The position numbers and the translations under genes were made by a program. The notes under the pieces were generated by a model. It was not told the origin of the DNA, ran no database searches, and saw nothing but the letters and a program-made list of their open reading frames with translations. A DNA stretch of 64,000 bases from Pyrenochaeta sp. MPI-SDFR-AT-0127 (taxonomy: Eukaryota > Ascomycota > Dothideomycetes > Pleosporales > Cucurbitariaceae): positions 248,001 through 312,000 of the forward strand of contig JAGTJM010000016.1 in assembly GCA_020747015.1 (NCBI GenBank), read 5' to 3'. Positions 46,645-56,884 of the stretch are shown here, piece by piece; position 1 is the first letter of the stretch, and every line of letters starts with the position of its first letter.

Positions 46645-47326
46645 ATGAAGTTCAGGACTCTTGCGACGCTGGTAGCCCTCGCCGTGGGCGCGTCGGCTCA
46701 GACGTCCGTCCCGTAAGTCACTTCCTCACATACCCACCCACACATACACACACACACTGTCTATCCCTATTCTCCCCCTCGCAATGCGCATGCGCATCAC
46801 GCAACGATTAGCAAAAGTTTAATGCACAACTCGCAAATCAATCATCACAAGACTAATCCACTTTCCCAAACACAGGCCTAATGTGCAACAATCCGTTCTC
46901 CTCGTGCTTGCGACAGCGCTCCCCACCGACTCGGTGTCGTACGCCCTAGCATCGCAATCCGCGTTTGCTTCGGAAATGGCGTCGTCGCTGTCCGCCGGCA
47001 ACACGCCGGCGTGGTACCAAGCGCTGCCCTCGGACGTGAAATCGCTGCTCCCCATCATCTACTTTGTCGAGGCGACTGCTACGCCGTCCGCCACGCCTTC
47101 GATCACTCCGATCGTTTCTTCCTCGTCAGTAGCCCAATCGGCTGTCTCCACCAGCCAAGTCTCGTCTAGAAACTCAACGCTGAGTCCGAGTGGTACTAGG
47201 AGTGCGAGTGCAACCCCATCCCCCAGCGCCGCTCAGTCAACCGGCGCTGCTGCCGCTTTCCCTACTGCCGCTGTCGGCGCAGGTGTCGGCGCCGCCCTTG
47301 GATTCCTTGGTATGCTTGCTTTGTAA
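46645..47326 (+). CDS. Small secreted Ser/Thr/Ala-rich protein, probably GPI-anchored
   Basis: Two exons (46645..46712, 46876..47326) give 172 residues. The signal peptide is MKFRTLATLVALAVGASA. The mature part begins QTSVPPNVQQSVLLVLATAL and has a short conserved-looking globular segment ending WYQALPSDVKSLLPIIY. It then becomes a Ser/Thr/Ala/Pro-rich stalk and ends with a hydrophobic tail (VGAGVGAALGFLGMLAL) suited to GPI attachment. It has no cysteine, so it is not a CFEM protein, although its layout resembles the CFEM gene at 16.5 kb. The 163 bp intron is long for this window and contains a CA-rich microsatellite. The role is unknown; cell-wall structural protein is the default guess. Confidence 0.85.
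46733..46760. repeat. CA-rich microsatellite inside an intron
   Basis: Imperfect CA/CCCA repeats within the only intron of the secreted protein gene at 46645. Confidence 0.7.
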
Positions 47327-48289
47327 ATGCGCAGCTGCTACAGTGTAGCACGGCAGATAAACAAAGCACATGCATACGGCATTTTTGGAGGTGGTCATAT
47401 TTAGCGGGCGGCGCTTCTGGTTCGAAACGTTCTTTCACGACGCGACGTTGTCATTCTTTTGAGGAGATGGGGGAGGGAAAGAGTTCGCATTATACCTTGA
47501 TTTATTTTTGTTTGGGAGAAGATGTCGGTTGGAGAGAGAGAGAGAGAGAGATTTGATCATGACATCTGGCCATGATGTTGTTGGACAAGGACAGCCCGGT
47601 GGATTGAAGATTTTGAGGATTTTTTTGAAAAGATTTGATGATGATGGGTTGTCAGCAAGGAGGTAGCTTCGTAATCTCTAATCCCCACCCCTCTTTGAAG
47701 ACGAGTCTCATTGAGCCTCGTGTTCTGAGACTCTGGGTATCATATAGAGAGGGCACACAATGTTTAATTTAAATACCCCCTCGACACAATCTTTCATGAG
47801 GTCATACGACGCGTCAGCCTCGTACCCGTAGCAGTCGTGTCTTAAACTAACCCAGACCCACGTGAAAAAGCCTCCGCCAGACCCACATGTGGCTCTTCAG
47901 CATCAGAATTCGCGCCACAAGAGTCAACAAGCATGTTCCTCGCGGATCCCCTTGAATCAGCAATTGCAAAGTTTGGACAACATGGAAGACCCGTGCGTGG
48001 TAAGCGGTACTACCTAGGCGCTCATCAAGGCTTGTCATTGTGGCATTGATATCTTCGTTGTGACAGCGTATCTATGCATCTTTTATTGAAGCTCGCATGC
48101 ACTCCTACACAGCCATCTTGCTTGGCCTCAGAGACCCGCGCCTGCCTGCAATATCGACCGTAAGGCTACAGAAGCCCATTTTGAAGAATGCCAGGCGGTT
48201 AGGATCTCCGTTTACTCGCGATCTTGACGAAGAGGCTGCTTCTTCTTGATGCTGATGTCCCTTTCGCAATCATTGACGTGCTCTCCGGA
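47327..48289. other. Intergenic with GA microsatellite
   Basis: The 3' flank of the secreted protein gene, converging on the SDR gene. A perfect GA run lies at 47532-47550. No gene is recognised. Confidence 0.5.
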
Positions 48290-49574
48290 TCAATTTCCCT
48301 TCCTCTGCTTGGCTTGTCCGTTGCCTTCTTTGGCAGTGCTCTTTCCTTCAGACTTTTCCTTCTCCTTCTTCTCAACAGCCCTCCTCTTCGCACTCTCCTT
48401 CTCCAAGACCTCGATCGTCTTCTCGCTGCTCTCCCATAACCTCTTCTGCAAGCCTTCGTCTTCAACCTCCTTCCTTGTCCAGGCTACGCGCCTGCACTCC
48501 TTCAAGAAGTATCCTCCCTCACCACGTCCCCATTGTGCCTCCATTGCCGCATACAGGAAAGTCTGCGCGCCTTGGTCGCCGCTCTTCAATACTAGCCACC
48601 AGAGTGGCCATGTGGCAAGATACAACGCAAGACCCCAGAGCGAGCCGAAGGTGAGGTGACGCCGCATACCGGGCGTGCGAGTCCAGCCTGGGTCCACCAT
48701 TATAACGCGAGCGTTCATAGGCTTCTTATCTGGGCGAGCGTAATTTGAGAGATGTTTCTGGAAGGCGAGAGCGAAGGTCATGAGGGCAAGCTTTGAAGTA
48801 GCGTATACAGCTGCCGGTGTGAGGTCAATTTGCCCAGGCTCCGTCTTCGCATCTTTCTTTGCTTTTGCTGTAGCCGTCTTCGCGTCCAGGTCTGGCAACT
48901 TTCCAGCCACATATGCAGCACATGTGCCGAAGATGATTCGAACGTCTCGATCTGGGGGCTGAGCGCGCAATGCTGGACTGAGGATGCTGAGCAGGTGGAA
49001 GTTTGCCAGATAATTGAGCCCCCATGTTGACTCTAGCCCATCTTCCGTCATGGTTGCCTTGCCGCCAGGAGGTGTCATGGTATTCGCGCAGAGGACTATC
49101 ATGTCTAGTCGGCGAGGCGGCGCATTGTCTACCCATTTGGTAGCAAATAGTCGTATACTGTGGAGCGATTCGAGGTCGACATATTCTGCTGTGATGAGCT
49201 CATTGCCCGTCTGTTCGCGGAGATCCTCAATGTAGTCCACAAGGAATGGGTCGGAAAGCGGTTGCCGGACGAGAAGGACGATTTGTGCACCACGGTGTGC
49301 GAGCCCTTTGACTACTTCAGCGCCTATTCCAGCAGTTCCTCCCTATTTCCAGCATTAGCAAGTCGTCATGGAGTATTTCTTGCGTGTAACTGCTTACCGT
49401 GACCATGACCACCTTGGAATGCATGTTCCGTTCCGAGCCGTTCGTGGCGCCATTGAAGAACCATTTCAGCAAATACAGCACGGCGAAGACTGGCGCGACT
49501 TTCACTACGGTCCAGCCGAGTGGAATTGAGGACAAGCCCTCAGAGAAGGCCTGAGCGAGGATGTTGACAGGCAT
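48290..49574 (-). CDS. Membrane-anchored short-chain dehydrogenase, Env9/retinol-dehydrogenase-like
   Basis: Two exons (49574..49398, 49342..48290) give 409 residues. An N-terminal hydrophobic anchor (about 20-42, WTVVKVAPVFAVLYLLKWFF) precedes the Rossmann motif VVMVTGGTAGIGAEVVKGL, which the splice completes. An NAG-like LCANTMTP motif and the catalytic YATSKLA (Tyr-x3-Lys) follow. The strand that normally carries the catalytic Ser reads IIFGTCAAYVAGK, with no Ser at the expected spot. The segment VDPGWTRTPGMRRHL and a second hydrophobic stretch (GLALYLATWPLWWLVL) match fungal Env9-type SDRs, linked to lipid droplets and vacuole function in yeast. The C-terminal 60 residues are very rich in Lys and Glu. 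It is divergent from the G-patch gene, with 257 bp between starts. Confidence 0.87.
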
Positions 49575-49831
49575 CGTAGGCTGGAGGTGTGACGGAAAGG
49601 GTTTAAGCAACGCGGAACAATGGTGGCTCGCTTAGCGCATTTACGCACGTGGCGTCATCGACATGTGATTGCGCGTTGGAGTCTGCCGCCTGAACTTTAC
49701 CGTCACTATCGACAGATCTGACAAAGTTCTCCTTGCTGCGGTGCCACTCCTTTCACCGTCGACGAGCTTGATGATTTTACGACTCTTTCTACCTCCTCTC
49801 TCCTCATGAACGATCTTGTCCACATGCAATC
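49575..49831. promoter_or_regulatory. Bidirectional promoter of SDR and G-patch genes
   Basis: A compact 257 bp region between two diverging start codons. No TATA box is visible on either strand. Confidence 0.5.
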
Positions 49832-50527
49832 ATGACCGCACCTAGCATCAAACCGCCGAACGAAGAGGACGGTTATGAAGACGATGATGCCGATATTTCT
49901 ACCGTGCCCTTTGTCCAACAATCTGTGTATGGTCGCGGGCTCTGGAAGAATCCCATAAGCTTTGTATCTGCCGCTTCAGAGCTGTCCCCGCCCATCGCAT
50001 CCTCGACAAATGGCAAGACCATGGCCGAGAAGTACCTCGCGATTATGTTTCCAAACGGCCAACCGCAACCGAAGCCTGAAGCATACCCTCTTTGCGGAAT
50101 ATGCGGTGCTCCAGTCATCGAGGCAGACCAGCGTATACACTACCTCAGTCCCACTCACCAAGCTGCACTTCCCCGCGCCCCGATACCCTCCGCAATCGAT
50201 CGAACAAGAATGGGGCTGAAGTACATGGAGAAACACGGGTACGACGTAGATGCGCGCGTGGGTCTTGGTGCAACCGGTCAGGGCATGCTATTTCCTTTGG
50301 TCCCCAAGGAGAAGCGGGACAAGTTAGGCCTGGGTATCGACAAAAAGGAGCATACCAAGAAGAGGGCTCTAGGTGGTGCAACTGCTTTCGAAGTCAAGGA
50401 GGGAAAGCTAGATGCGGGTAAGGTTAGGAAACTGGAAAAGGTCGAGAAGAGGAAGCACGACAAGCTGCAGAGGATGTTCTATGGAAATGATGAGGTGGAG
50501 AAGTACCTCGGGCAATTGGACGGCTAG
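49832..50527 (+). CDS. G-patch domain protein, GPANK1-like
   Basis: An intronless gene of 231 residues. The N-terminus is acidic (NEEDGYEDDDADIS). A possible Cys pair (LCGICGAPV) with HYLSPTHQ downstream could form a small zinc-binding knuckle near residues 88-110. The G-patch runs from about 128: RMGLKYMEKHGYDVDARVGL, then GATGQGMLFPLVPKEK. The C-terminus is a Lys-rich helix (LEKVEKRKHDKLQRMFYG). G-patch proteins bind RNA or activate DEAH helicases in splicing and ribosome assembly. The layout of knuckle plus G-patch resembles fungal homologues of GPANK1. The start ATG is first in frame after the divergent promoter. Confidence 0.88.
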   Translation: MTAPSIKPPNEEDGYEDDDADISTVPFVQQSVYGRGLWKNPISFVSAASELSPPIASSTNGKTMAEKYLAIMFPNGQPQPKPEAYPLCGICGAPVIEADQRIHYLSPTHQAALPRAPIPSAIDRTRMGLKYMEKHGYDVDARVGLGATGQGMLFPLVPKEKRDKLGLGIDKKEHTKKRALGGATAFEVKEGKLDAGKVRKLEKVEKRKHDKLQRMFYGNDEVEKYLGQLDG

Positions 50528-51218
50528 TCGATGCTGAGATACAGGACTGCGTTGGGCCGTTGAAGATTTATACCCCCTTTGGAACGATGTGATGAGGATA
50601 CTTTGAGCTTTACACCGCCTTCTATACGGCTCGGATAGAATCTCAGTCCGAGGCTGGAATTTCATTTTTAGGAGAGAAACGACCATTTCTTAGACGTCTT
50701 ATTAAGTCAACTTCTATCGCCTTATATATACAGCATAGCGGTGGCGTTGGTCTGGAGTTACTTCTTGAGGTATGCTTTATCACCTTAATCTGATCATTCA
50801 AATTAATTGAATGTGACAAGTGAGGCATAGACTACACTACTCTTCTAAAATTTCATTCAATACGCACACAGCCCGTCCCGACAAAGGCTGAGCAGAGTTC
50901 AAGTCCGGCTCCTCAGAAACCAGAACACAGCATCAACAACGGAACAGCCTGCACCGTGGCTGACACTCATTCTGCCCCACAGCTTAATCGTGAAGTTAGA
51001 GGAGTTTCGAGCAAACTTCTCACAGCGTCTCGTCAAACCTCTGATGCTCGTTTCCGTCAAAATCTGTTTGCAAGTGTGAGAGAACATTGGAATTATGTAT
51101 ATTTCAAAGTAGGCTATACAATTACATATCTACACATACTGATAGGTACTGACATGGATGTCGCAGTAGCATGCGATGGGAGGCTAGGTCCAGATACTCC
51201 TTAAGCATGAATCTATTA
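50528..51218. other. Intergenic; nothing recognised
   Basis: Tail-to-tail region between the G-patch gene and the small secreted protein gene. Small open frames only. Confidence 0.45.
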
Positions 51219-51837
51219 TCAAATAAGTTGCATAGCACTGTCCCGGCCAGCCTTTTCCATCTTAGCTAGAGTATTGGAAGCATCCACGACACTAGTTGCT
51301 GCGTTTGCATCTGCAATCACCTGTAAATGGCCGTTCCAGGTGCCACCATGATCGAATTCAAATATGGCCGCAGAAGTACCCGTATTCAATGCAAAGTACA
51401 ACGCCTTTGTCAAAGCATTTCTGATGGTCTTTTTCTGGGCAGTGGTATCGCAATTCGAGCCAGTGGTTGTGGCATAGTAGGAGACAGCCAAGTTTGCAAC
51501 GTGTGTGACAATGTGTTGGCACGTGTTTCGATCCGAGAGGTCTTTGATGGCTCCAGCTAGGTGCTCCGCAATGTCCGAGATACTCATTTGATAGGAGACC
51601 AAGGAATGTGTGTAAGCGAGGAAATAGACATCGATACCACGGCGCTTTTCGAGATCGTCATATAATTCGACATCGCTTCTAGAATAACCTGGTTAGATCA
51701 ATATGTTCTGAACGTCATGGATCATATGCGACATACGATTCTCTGGTGGCAAGGGCCTTTGAAGATGCGTCTACTGGAAGAGCAGAGCTCCAACGAACCA
51801 AAGAAATGAACGGTAGCGCAAGATGGAGGAACCGCAT
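51219..51837 (-). CDS. Small secreted protein with possible Kex2 site (effector-like), unknown family
   Basis: Two exons (51837..51737, 51678..51219) give 186 residues. The signal peptide is MRFLHLALPFISLVRWSSAL, with a likely cut before PVDASS. A propeptide-like stretch then ends in DDLEKRRGIDV, where Lys-Arg fits Kex2 processing. The mature part has only two cysteines (NTCQHIV and GSNCDTT), which could pair. It contains helical segments such as ISDIAEHLAGAIKDL and KKTIRNALTKALYFAL and no transmembrane tail. I do not recognise the family. Size, secretion signal, processing site and isolation in AT-rich sequence fit a candidate effector or secreted antimicrobial-type protein, but that is inference. 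The intron (58 bp) splits the propeptide. Confidence 0.75.
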
Positions 51838-52740
51838 TGTAAGTAAAATTCTGACAAGATTCAATCAAGAAACAATGTATGTATAATGGTGAAAGGCAAG
51901 CTGAAAGCTGTGGTGTTATTATGAAGCATTTCTACGTCCGCAATATTGATAGCTTTATACATTTGCTATATTCCGTTCGGCCTTAATTCTGTGTTGACTT
52001 TCCCACCGAGTATCGGCCCAAGGTGGGAGCAGACTGCCTTGTGGTGGTTGGCCTCGTTTCATGTGAATCCCTCTGCAGAGAAATTTCCTAAAGCGAGTAA
52101 AGAATGCTAAATACAGTGCTAACAATACGAAGCGTAGGTACCATGTTGCTAGGGTCAGCTGGGGGCCAAAGGCTGTGCTCGCTTGACCTCTCGAGCATCT
52201 CCATCGCACCACCATGCATACACTGTTACACAGTACAATACAGACGAGCATTGGCATGAAAGTGAGATGTCGGGTTCTTCAAGATCGCCGCAAGTCAAGT
52301 TCATCAGCGCAAACCTGAACCGATCCCGGCACGCGCTGGAAATGTTTGCTTGAGGTGTGTGATGGGCTAAAGTCAGCACGACACAGCCGCAGCCAGATTC
52401 AGTAATTGCCTAACCATTTTATAGGATTGCCAGAGGGACAGAGGCGCAGGGACGTTGAAGAGGAGCATGACTCTGTGAATTTACTAGTCTTCTATTGCTG
52501 AGTGTCTATCATACCAGATATTGTCAGAGCTCAGGATGCGCTGTTCATCTTGGAGAAGAGATCACGCTGCGCAGTCCGGTAACGGGGGTGTTCGAAGAAT
52601 TTCCATTTTCATATTTCCCTATCCAATTACCGATGCCAATGAATGGAGCTGCGGCTGTGTACTGCAACTGATCCGTTATCTCACAAGATCTGCGGTATTG
52701 GTTGTGATTAGGCTTGTGACAGTAAAAACTTCGCCTGGTC

Positions 52741-52770
52741 AACCTTTGGCAACCTCTGGCAACCTTCGCA
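52741..52770. repeat. Short tandem repeat, three 10-bp units
   Basis: AACCTTTGGC, AACCTCTGGC and AACCTTCGCA in tandem. Confidence 0.7.
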
Positions 52771-53296
52771 CTTCTTATCGTGCTATCTTCATACGAAGAC
52801 CAACCAATTAATGGCAGATGAATCAAAAGTATACTATGATTCCGTTTGCTCTTCTACTCTACATTGCCTACCGCTCGCTTACCTCTGGTCCGCCAGAAAG
52901 CTTTCCATAAGAACACGGAAAATCGCGGCGTGACACATTATCAGAGTTTCGACCATTGGTCCAACACATGCTCCCATAAAAATACTGTTCCTGATATATT
53001 TTGCTCATTTTAGCTCACCAAGTTTTCTTGAATGACCGGTAACATACCCGACGACTGCGGAGACTTGCTCGGAGACTTTTCACCTCAAGTCGGAGCTATT
53101 TGGCTGGGTGCGTTCAATTTCGCACAGAAAATCGGTGACATTATATTTGTATACTGCACATCTTTATGCCCGTTTGGAAATAGGATTCGTATGTTCGGAG
53201 CCTTTAGAGTCATAGAAAGAGATCGAAAAGATGCGATATGGCTCCATTGGAATCTCTTTAGGCAAGCACTTATCTCTGCAATACAGTCAAGTCAAG

Positions 53297-53304
53297 TATA
53301 TAAA
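53297..53304 (+). promoter_or_regulatory. TATA box of the thioredoxin-reductase-like gene
   Basis: TATATAAA lies 112 bp before the ATG at 53416, a normal distance for a fungal TATA element. Confidence 0.55.
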
Positions 53305-53415
53305 GGCACGCCACAGTACCACTGATGATTATACCTCTCCACATTACTTCAATTAAATCACATCTACACTTGGAAAAATAGCCTCGAATCACACTAAAAC
53401 ATAAATACTCACATC

Positions 53416-54456
53416 ATGGCCCTCCGAGCACGTCCACAGATTTTCGACATCCTGATCATTGGCGCAGGACCCGCAGGACTCAATGCTGCACTTACCTGTG
53501 CCCGCACACGCACCAAAGCTATCGTCTTCGACTCACAAGCCTATCGCAACGAAGGAGTCAAGCACATGCATACTGTTGCATCCCGAGACCACCTCGATCC
53601 ACGAGAATTTCGCCGCATATCCCGGGACCAAATCGAGTCGAGATACGAAACCATCTGGTTCCAACAAGCTACCATCACATTCGCATCGAAGAAGAAGATT
53701 GGACCCGAGCAGTACGACGGCTTCGAGGTCAAGGATAGCGAAGGACAAACGTATGAGGGGAAGAAACTTGTTCTAGCCACCGGCTCCAAAGATCTCCTTC
53801 CCGATATTCCTGGATACAAGGAGAACTGGCCCGATCACATCTATCAATGCCTAGGCTGCGATGGGTATGAGCAGCGCGGCACGTCGATCGGCATCCTCGA
53901 CTTTGACCACCCCATGTCTGCGCACTTCGTGCAAATGGCAAACGCCTTCGATCCACCCTCTGTCACAATCTTCAGCAACGGGCCCATCTCGCAGGAAGAA
54001 CCTATACAGAAAGCTCTCACGCTCGCAAAAGCTCTGGGCGCGAGTCTGGACGAGCGTAAGATTGTTCGTTTCGTGAACAATGGTCCCTCGCACACGGATG
54101 GCATAACAATCCACTTCGAAACCGGCGAGCCCGCTACGCTTGGCTTTCTCGTGAACAAGCCTGTCACAGTCAATAGAGCACAACATCTTGTCGACCAACT
54201 AGGGCTAGAGACTGTGGATCCAGCAATGGGTGGGCATATCAAGATTGCAAACACCATGTTCAATGAGACAAGTGTGCGGGGCGTGTTTGCGGGCGGAGAC
54301 ACAATGGTTATGATGAAGCAGGTCGCGGTTGCAATGTGTGAGGGCTTGAAAGCAGCAGTAGGCGCAGGAATGCAGATTGCGCAGGAGGACGCGGAAGTTG
54401 CGCTGAGGAAATACAATGAGAAACAGACAGGAAAGGGTAGCACGGCTTCGGACTAG
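53416..54456 (+). CDS. Thioredoxin-reductase-fold FAD oxidoreductase with CxxC (GliT/TrxR-like)
   Basis: An intronless gene of 346 residues. FAD motif FDILIIGAGPAGLNAALTCA is at 9-28. The first-domain return motif is KLVLATGSKDLLPDIPG. The redox pair lies in YQCLGCDGYEQRG near 142-154, a CxxC in the place used by thioredoxin reductases and by dithiol oxidases such as GliT. The NADPH domain lacks a clean GxGxxA: after ISIGILDF-type sequence (TSIGILDFDHPMSAHF) the glycine motif is weak, which is also seen in oxygen-using dithiol oxidases. The C-terminal FAD motif is VRGVFAGGDTMVMMKQVAVA. It could therefore act as a disulfide-forming oxidase or a thioredoxin reductase relative. No epipolythiodioxopiperazine genes are nearby. 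A TATA box is present upstream. Confidence 0.88.
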   Translation: MALRARPQIFDILIIGAGPAGLNAALTCARTRTKAIVFDSQAYRNEGVKHMHTVASRDHLDPREFRRISRDQIESRYETIWFQQATITFASKKKIGPEQYDGFEVKDSEGQTYEGKKLVLATGSKDLLPDIPGYKENWPDHIYQCLGCDGYEQRGTSIGILDFDHPMSAHFVQMANAFDPPSVTIFSNGPISQEEPIQKALTLAKALGASLDERKIVRFVNNGPSHTDGITIHFETGEPATLGFLVNKPVTVNRAQHLVDQLGLETVDPAMGGHIKIANTMFNETSVRGVFAGGDTMVMMKQVAVAMCEGLKAAVGAGMQIAQEDAEVALRKYNEKQTGKGSTASD

Positions 54457-54688
54457 ACAGGAGTGTTACGTTTGTATGATATCTTTTCATAGTCATTTAT
54501 ATCCCCTACTACTTGGAACTACAGTTACACTCTAATAGGCTTCTCATGGTTTACTACTCTTGATGATATGCTTCAACGCTTGATATGCCAAATGTCGATC
54601 ACACAAATACTACTACGTAGTTCAAAGGTGTCTTCCGCATTAGCGTGGCACGTCATCCTCACAACATCGCCATCTCAAACTTTGAAGC

Positions 54689-55144
54689 ATGACAACCATG
54701 CCATTACAAGACCTGAGTGTACAAGAGTCGAAGCAAAATGCGCGCAGAGGACCCAACTTGACAATTGCGCAGCGGGATCAGATTATGGGGATGCTGCATG
54801 GTGGTGCTACAGTTGCGGAGGTTGCTGACGCGTATGGGCGTACCGAGCGCTGCATACGCGATCTCAGAAAGAAATATCACCAAACAGGTACAACGGCGGA
54901 TAAACCTCGCAGTGGGCGACCGCCGATACTATCGCCTTACCAGAAGAAGATTATCTGTCGTAAAGCTCGCGCGAAGCCACGTATCGAGTACAAAGAGCTG
55001 GCTGAAGTAGCCGTGGTTGTAAACGCAGATGGCACCTCGACGAAGCCACCCAGCTACGCGACAATATATCATTGTCTCAAAGGACGAGGCCTCACTAAAT
55101 CTGCTGTCAAAAAGCGTCCTAAGCTCAACCGGGCGCGTGCTTAA
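54689..55144 (+). CDS. Tc1/mariner-type helix-turn-helix protein without catalytic domain
   Basis: An open frame of 151 residues with no intron. The helix-turn-helix region LTIAQRDQIMGMLHGGATVA, then YGRTERCIRDL, matches the first DNA-binding helix-turn-helix of Tc1/mariner transposases. The GRPPILSPYQKKIICRKAR segment and the YATIYHCLKGRGLTKSAVKK segment match the GRPR linker and second helix-turn-helix. The protein stops at KLNRARA, just where the DDE catalytic domain would begin. The next 60 bp encode nothing similar and run straight into the end of the transporter gene on the other strand. It is either a truncated transposon relic or a domesticated DNA-binding protein. The uninterrupted frame favours recent truncation or constraint. 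A second Met lies three codons in. No terminal inverted repeats were seen. Confidence 0.75.
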   Translation: MTTMPLQDLSVQESKQNARRGPNLTIAQRDQIMGMLHGGATVAEVADAYGRTERCIRDLRKKYHQTGTTADKPRSGRPPILSPYQKKIICRKARAKPRIEYKELAEVAVVVNADGTSTKPPSYATIYHCLKGRGLTKSAVKKRPKLNRARA

Positions 55145-55206
55145 TGGTTTCATCTTCTTCGTTACATCTGCCCTCTCCTACCGGTGTCTCTCACGCAAAA
55201 CAAAAA

Positions 55207-56884
55207 TCACTCCTGTTTCTTATGAATCCTGGGCAGGCACAACCACAGTACCGTAATCACTCCTAGCAGCGCCAAAATGATCGGCTGCAGCACCTGAACA
55301 CCCTTCGCTTGCGCAATCGCACCCACAGCGAATGGGAAAATGGCAGCTCCACTTCCTCCAAATGCCGCAGCAAAGCCAATAGCGCTGACGTGCAAGTGCC
55401 GTGGAAGTAATTTCGTAGCGGCCACGACAGCGGCGGGGAAGAGAGGGCCGAGGAAGAAACCTTGAAAGGCGACAGCGACGGCGGAGACGTAGAATTGCGG
55501 GACAAGCCAGAAGACCAGTTCAAGGGCCATTGTTAGGGGCAAGTAGATCTGAAGATATTGATTAGTATTTATTTGATGTGAAGGGAATGAGAGTATTATC
55601 CATAAAGCCACAGGAAGACTCACAGCAATGGCCAATTTCTCTCCCAACCTCGGTGTGACAAATCCGAGCACAATTCTTCCTACTGTAATCCCCATCCAAA
55701 ATCCTGTTGCCGTCATGCCACTGGCAAATTCCTCCGCATCTCTTACTTCCAACATGAACTTGACGATCCAGCCTCCAAGCGCGACCTCGATGCCCACATA
55801 GCCTAGGAGAAAAATGGCACAGAGCCAGGTGACGCGTGCGTGAGGCAAACGGATCAGAGCTTCTTTCATACGGTTGTCCTTTCCGCCGCCAGTGCGGGGG
55901 TTGGCGGCGCGGAAAACTTCTGCCGTGGCGGACCAGAAGGCAGGTACAGAGGTTGCGAGTTCAATGATTGCCATGCCAATCTGCTTGACATTAGCAAAGC
56001 GGAACAACCACATTGGCGCAGAATAGAACAGGAGACATACCATTACGTAGTAGAAGTAGTACCACGGTAATCTATCACCCTTTGTGATCATTGTCGTAGC
56101 AATGAGTGGCGCCAGAACAGCACCAAGTCCATAAAACGCATGTAAGAAGCCGAGGACTTCGTTTGGATTCGCCATATTACCAATCCAGGCATTCCACGCC
56201 GCATCGGCAAGGCCATTGCCAAAGCCAGCAAGCACTTTGGGAGGTTAGTCATAGTACATAATTGCATATATGTGCAATGAGGCACTTACTGAAGATAACG
56301 ACAAGTACCGGATACGGGGGATGCACTGCAATGACAATGTACGCAATCAAGTGACATGTTGGCGCAATAATAGCTACACCTCTCTGTCCGAACTTTAGAT
56401 GAATGCTGTTATTCAGCAGCGCCGAAGCTGTGTACCCGACGAGCGGTGATAAGAAGACCAGCGAGATGACTACAAACGTGAGATGGTAGTATTCTTGTAA
56501 CTATCAAATTGTTAGTCTTCCATACTACAATTCGACATCAGTAGGGTTGGGAAGGAAGCATACATATGGAATTAGGGCGCCATATGCCGCATCATTACTC
56601 CCCATGACGACGAAACTCCAAAAGGCCGCAAAAGTTCTGAACAAATTACTCCGCGGTGCATTCCAGCGTTCTGGCTTTGCTGCTGCCTGCGTTGTTGGCG
56701 AGGGGAGACTCTCCACCGGGTCATTGTCGTCCTGGATACCTTTGGCATCTGATAAGCGCAAGCCGGTGGTCGAGTTCGCGACCTTGGCATCTTGGGGTTT
56801 AGAAAGGTAGGAAGAGACGTCTTGCAGCTCGACCGGCTGCTCGACTACGTAGGTCGAAGAGGCGCCGTTGTGGTTGAGAGCCAT
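55207..56884 (-). CDS. MFS transporter of the FHS (fucose permease-like) family
   Basis: Five exons on the minus strand (56884..56564, 56500..56290, 56234..56041, 55980..55624, 55548..55207) give 474 residues. A cytosolic N-terminus of about 80 residues precedes the first helix (LFRTFAAFWSFVVMGSNDAAYGALIPY). Family motifs include FMLAGFGNGLADAAWNAWIG, HAFYGLGAVLAPLIAT and GYVGIEVALGGWIV, with FFLGPLFPAAVVAATKLLP in the C-half. These belong to the FHS group of sugar/proton symporters, whose fungal members often have unknown cargo. Introns at 55981-56040 (60 bp) and 55549-55623 (75 bp) are multiples of three and stop-free; both were called from strong GTATGT and GTGAGT donors and family length. 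It is tail-to-tail with the helix-turn-helix protein (62 bp). Confidence 0.88.

Larger units (their letters stand above)
51838..53415. other. Intergenic, about 1.6 kb
   Basis: No gene is recognised. Three 10-bp units of the form AACCTTNGGC lie at 52741-52770. The open frame 53032-53325 overlaps a good TATA box and is probably promoter sequence of the next gene. Confidence 0.45.

Noticed and set aside
53032..53325. Open frame of 97 residues upstream of the TrxR-like gene
   Set aside because: Overlaps a TATA box correctly placed for the gene at 53416, and the protein has no recognisable motif.
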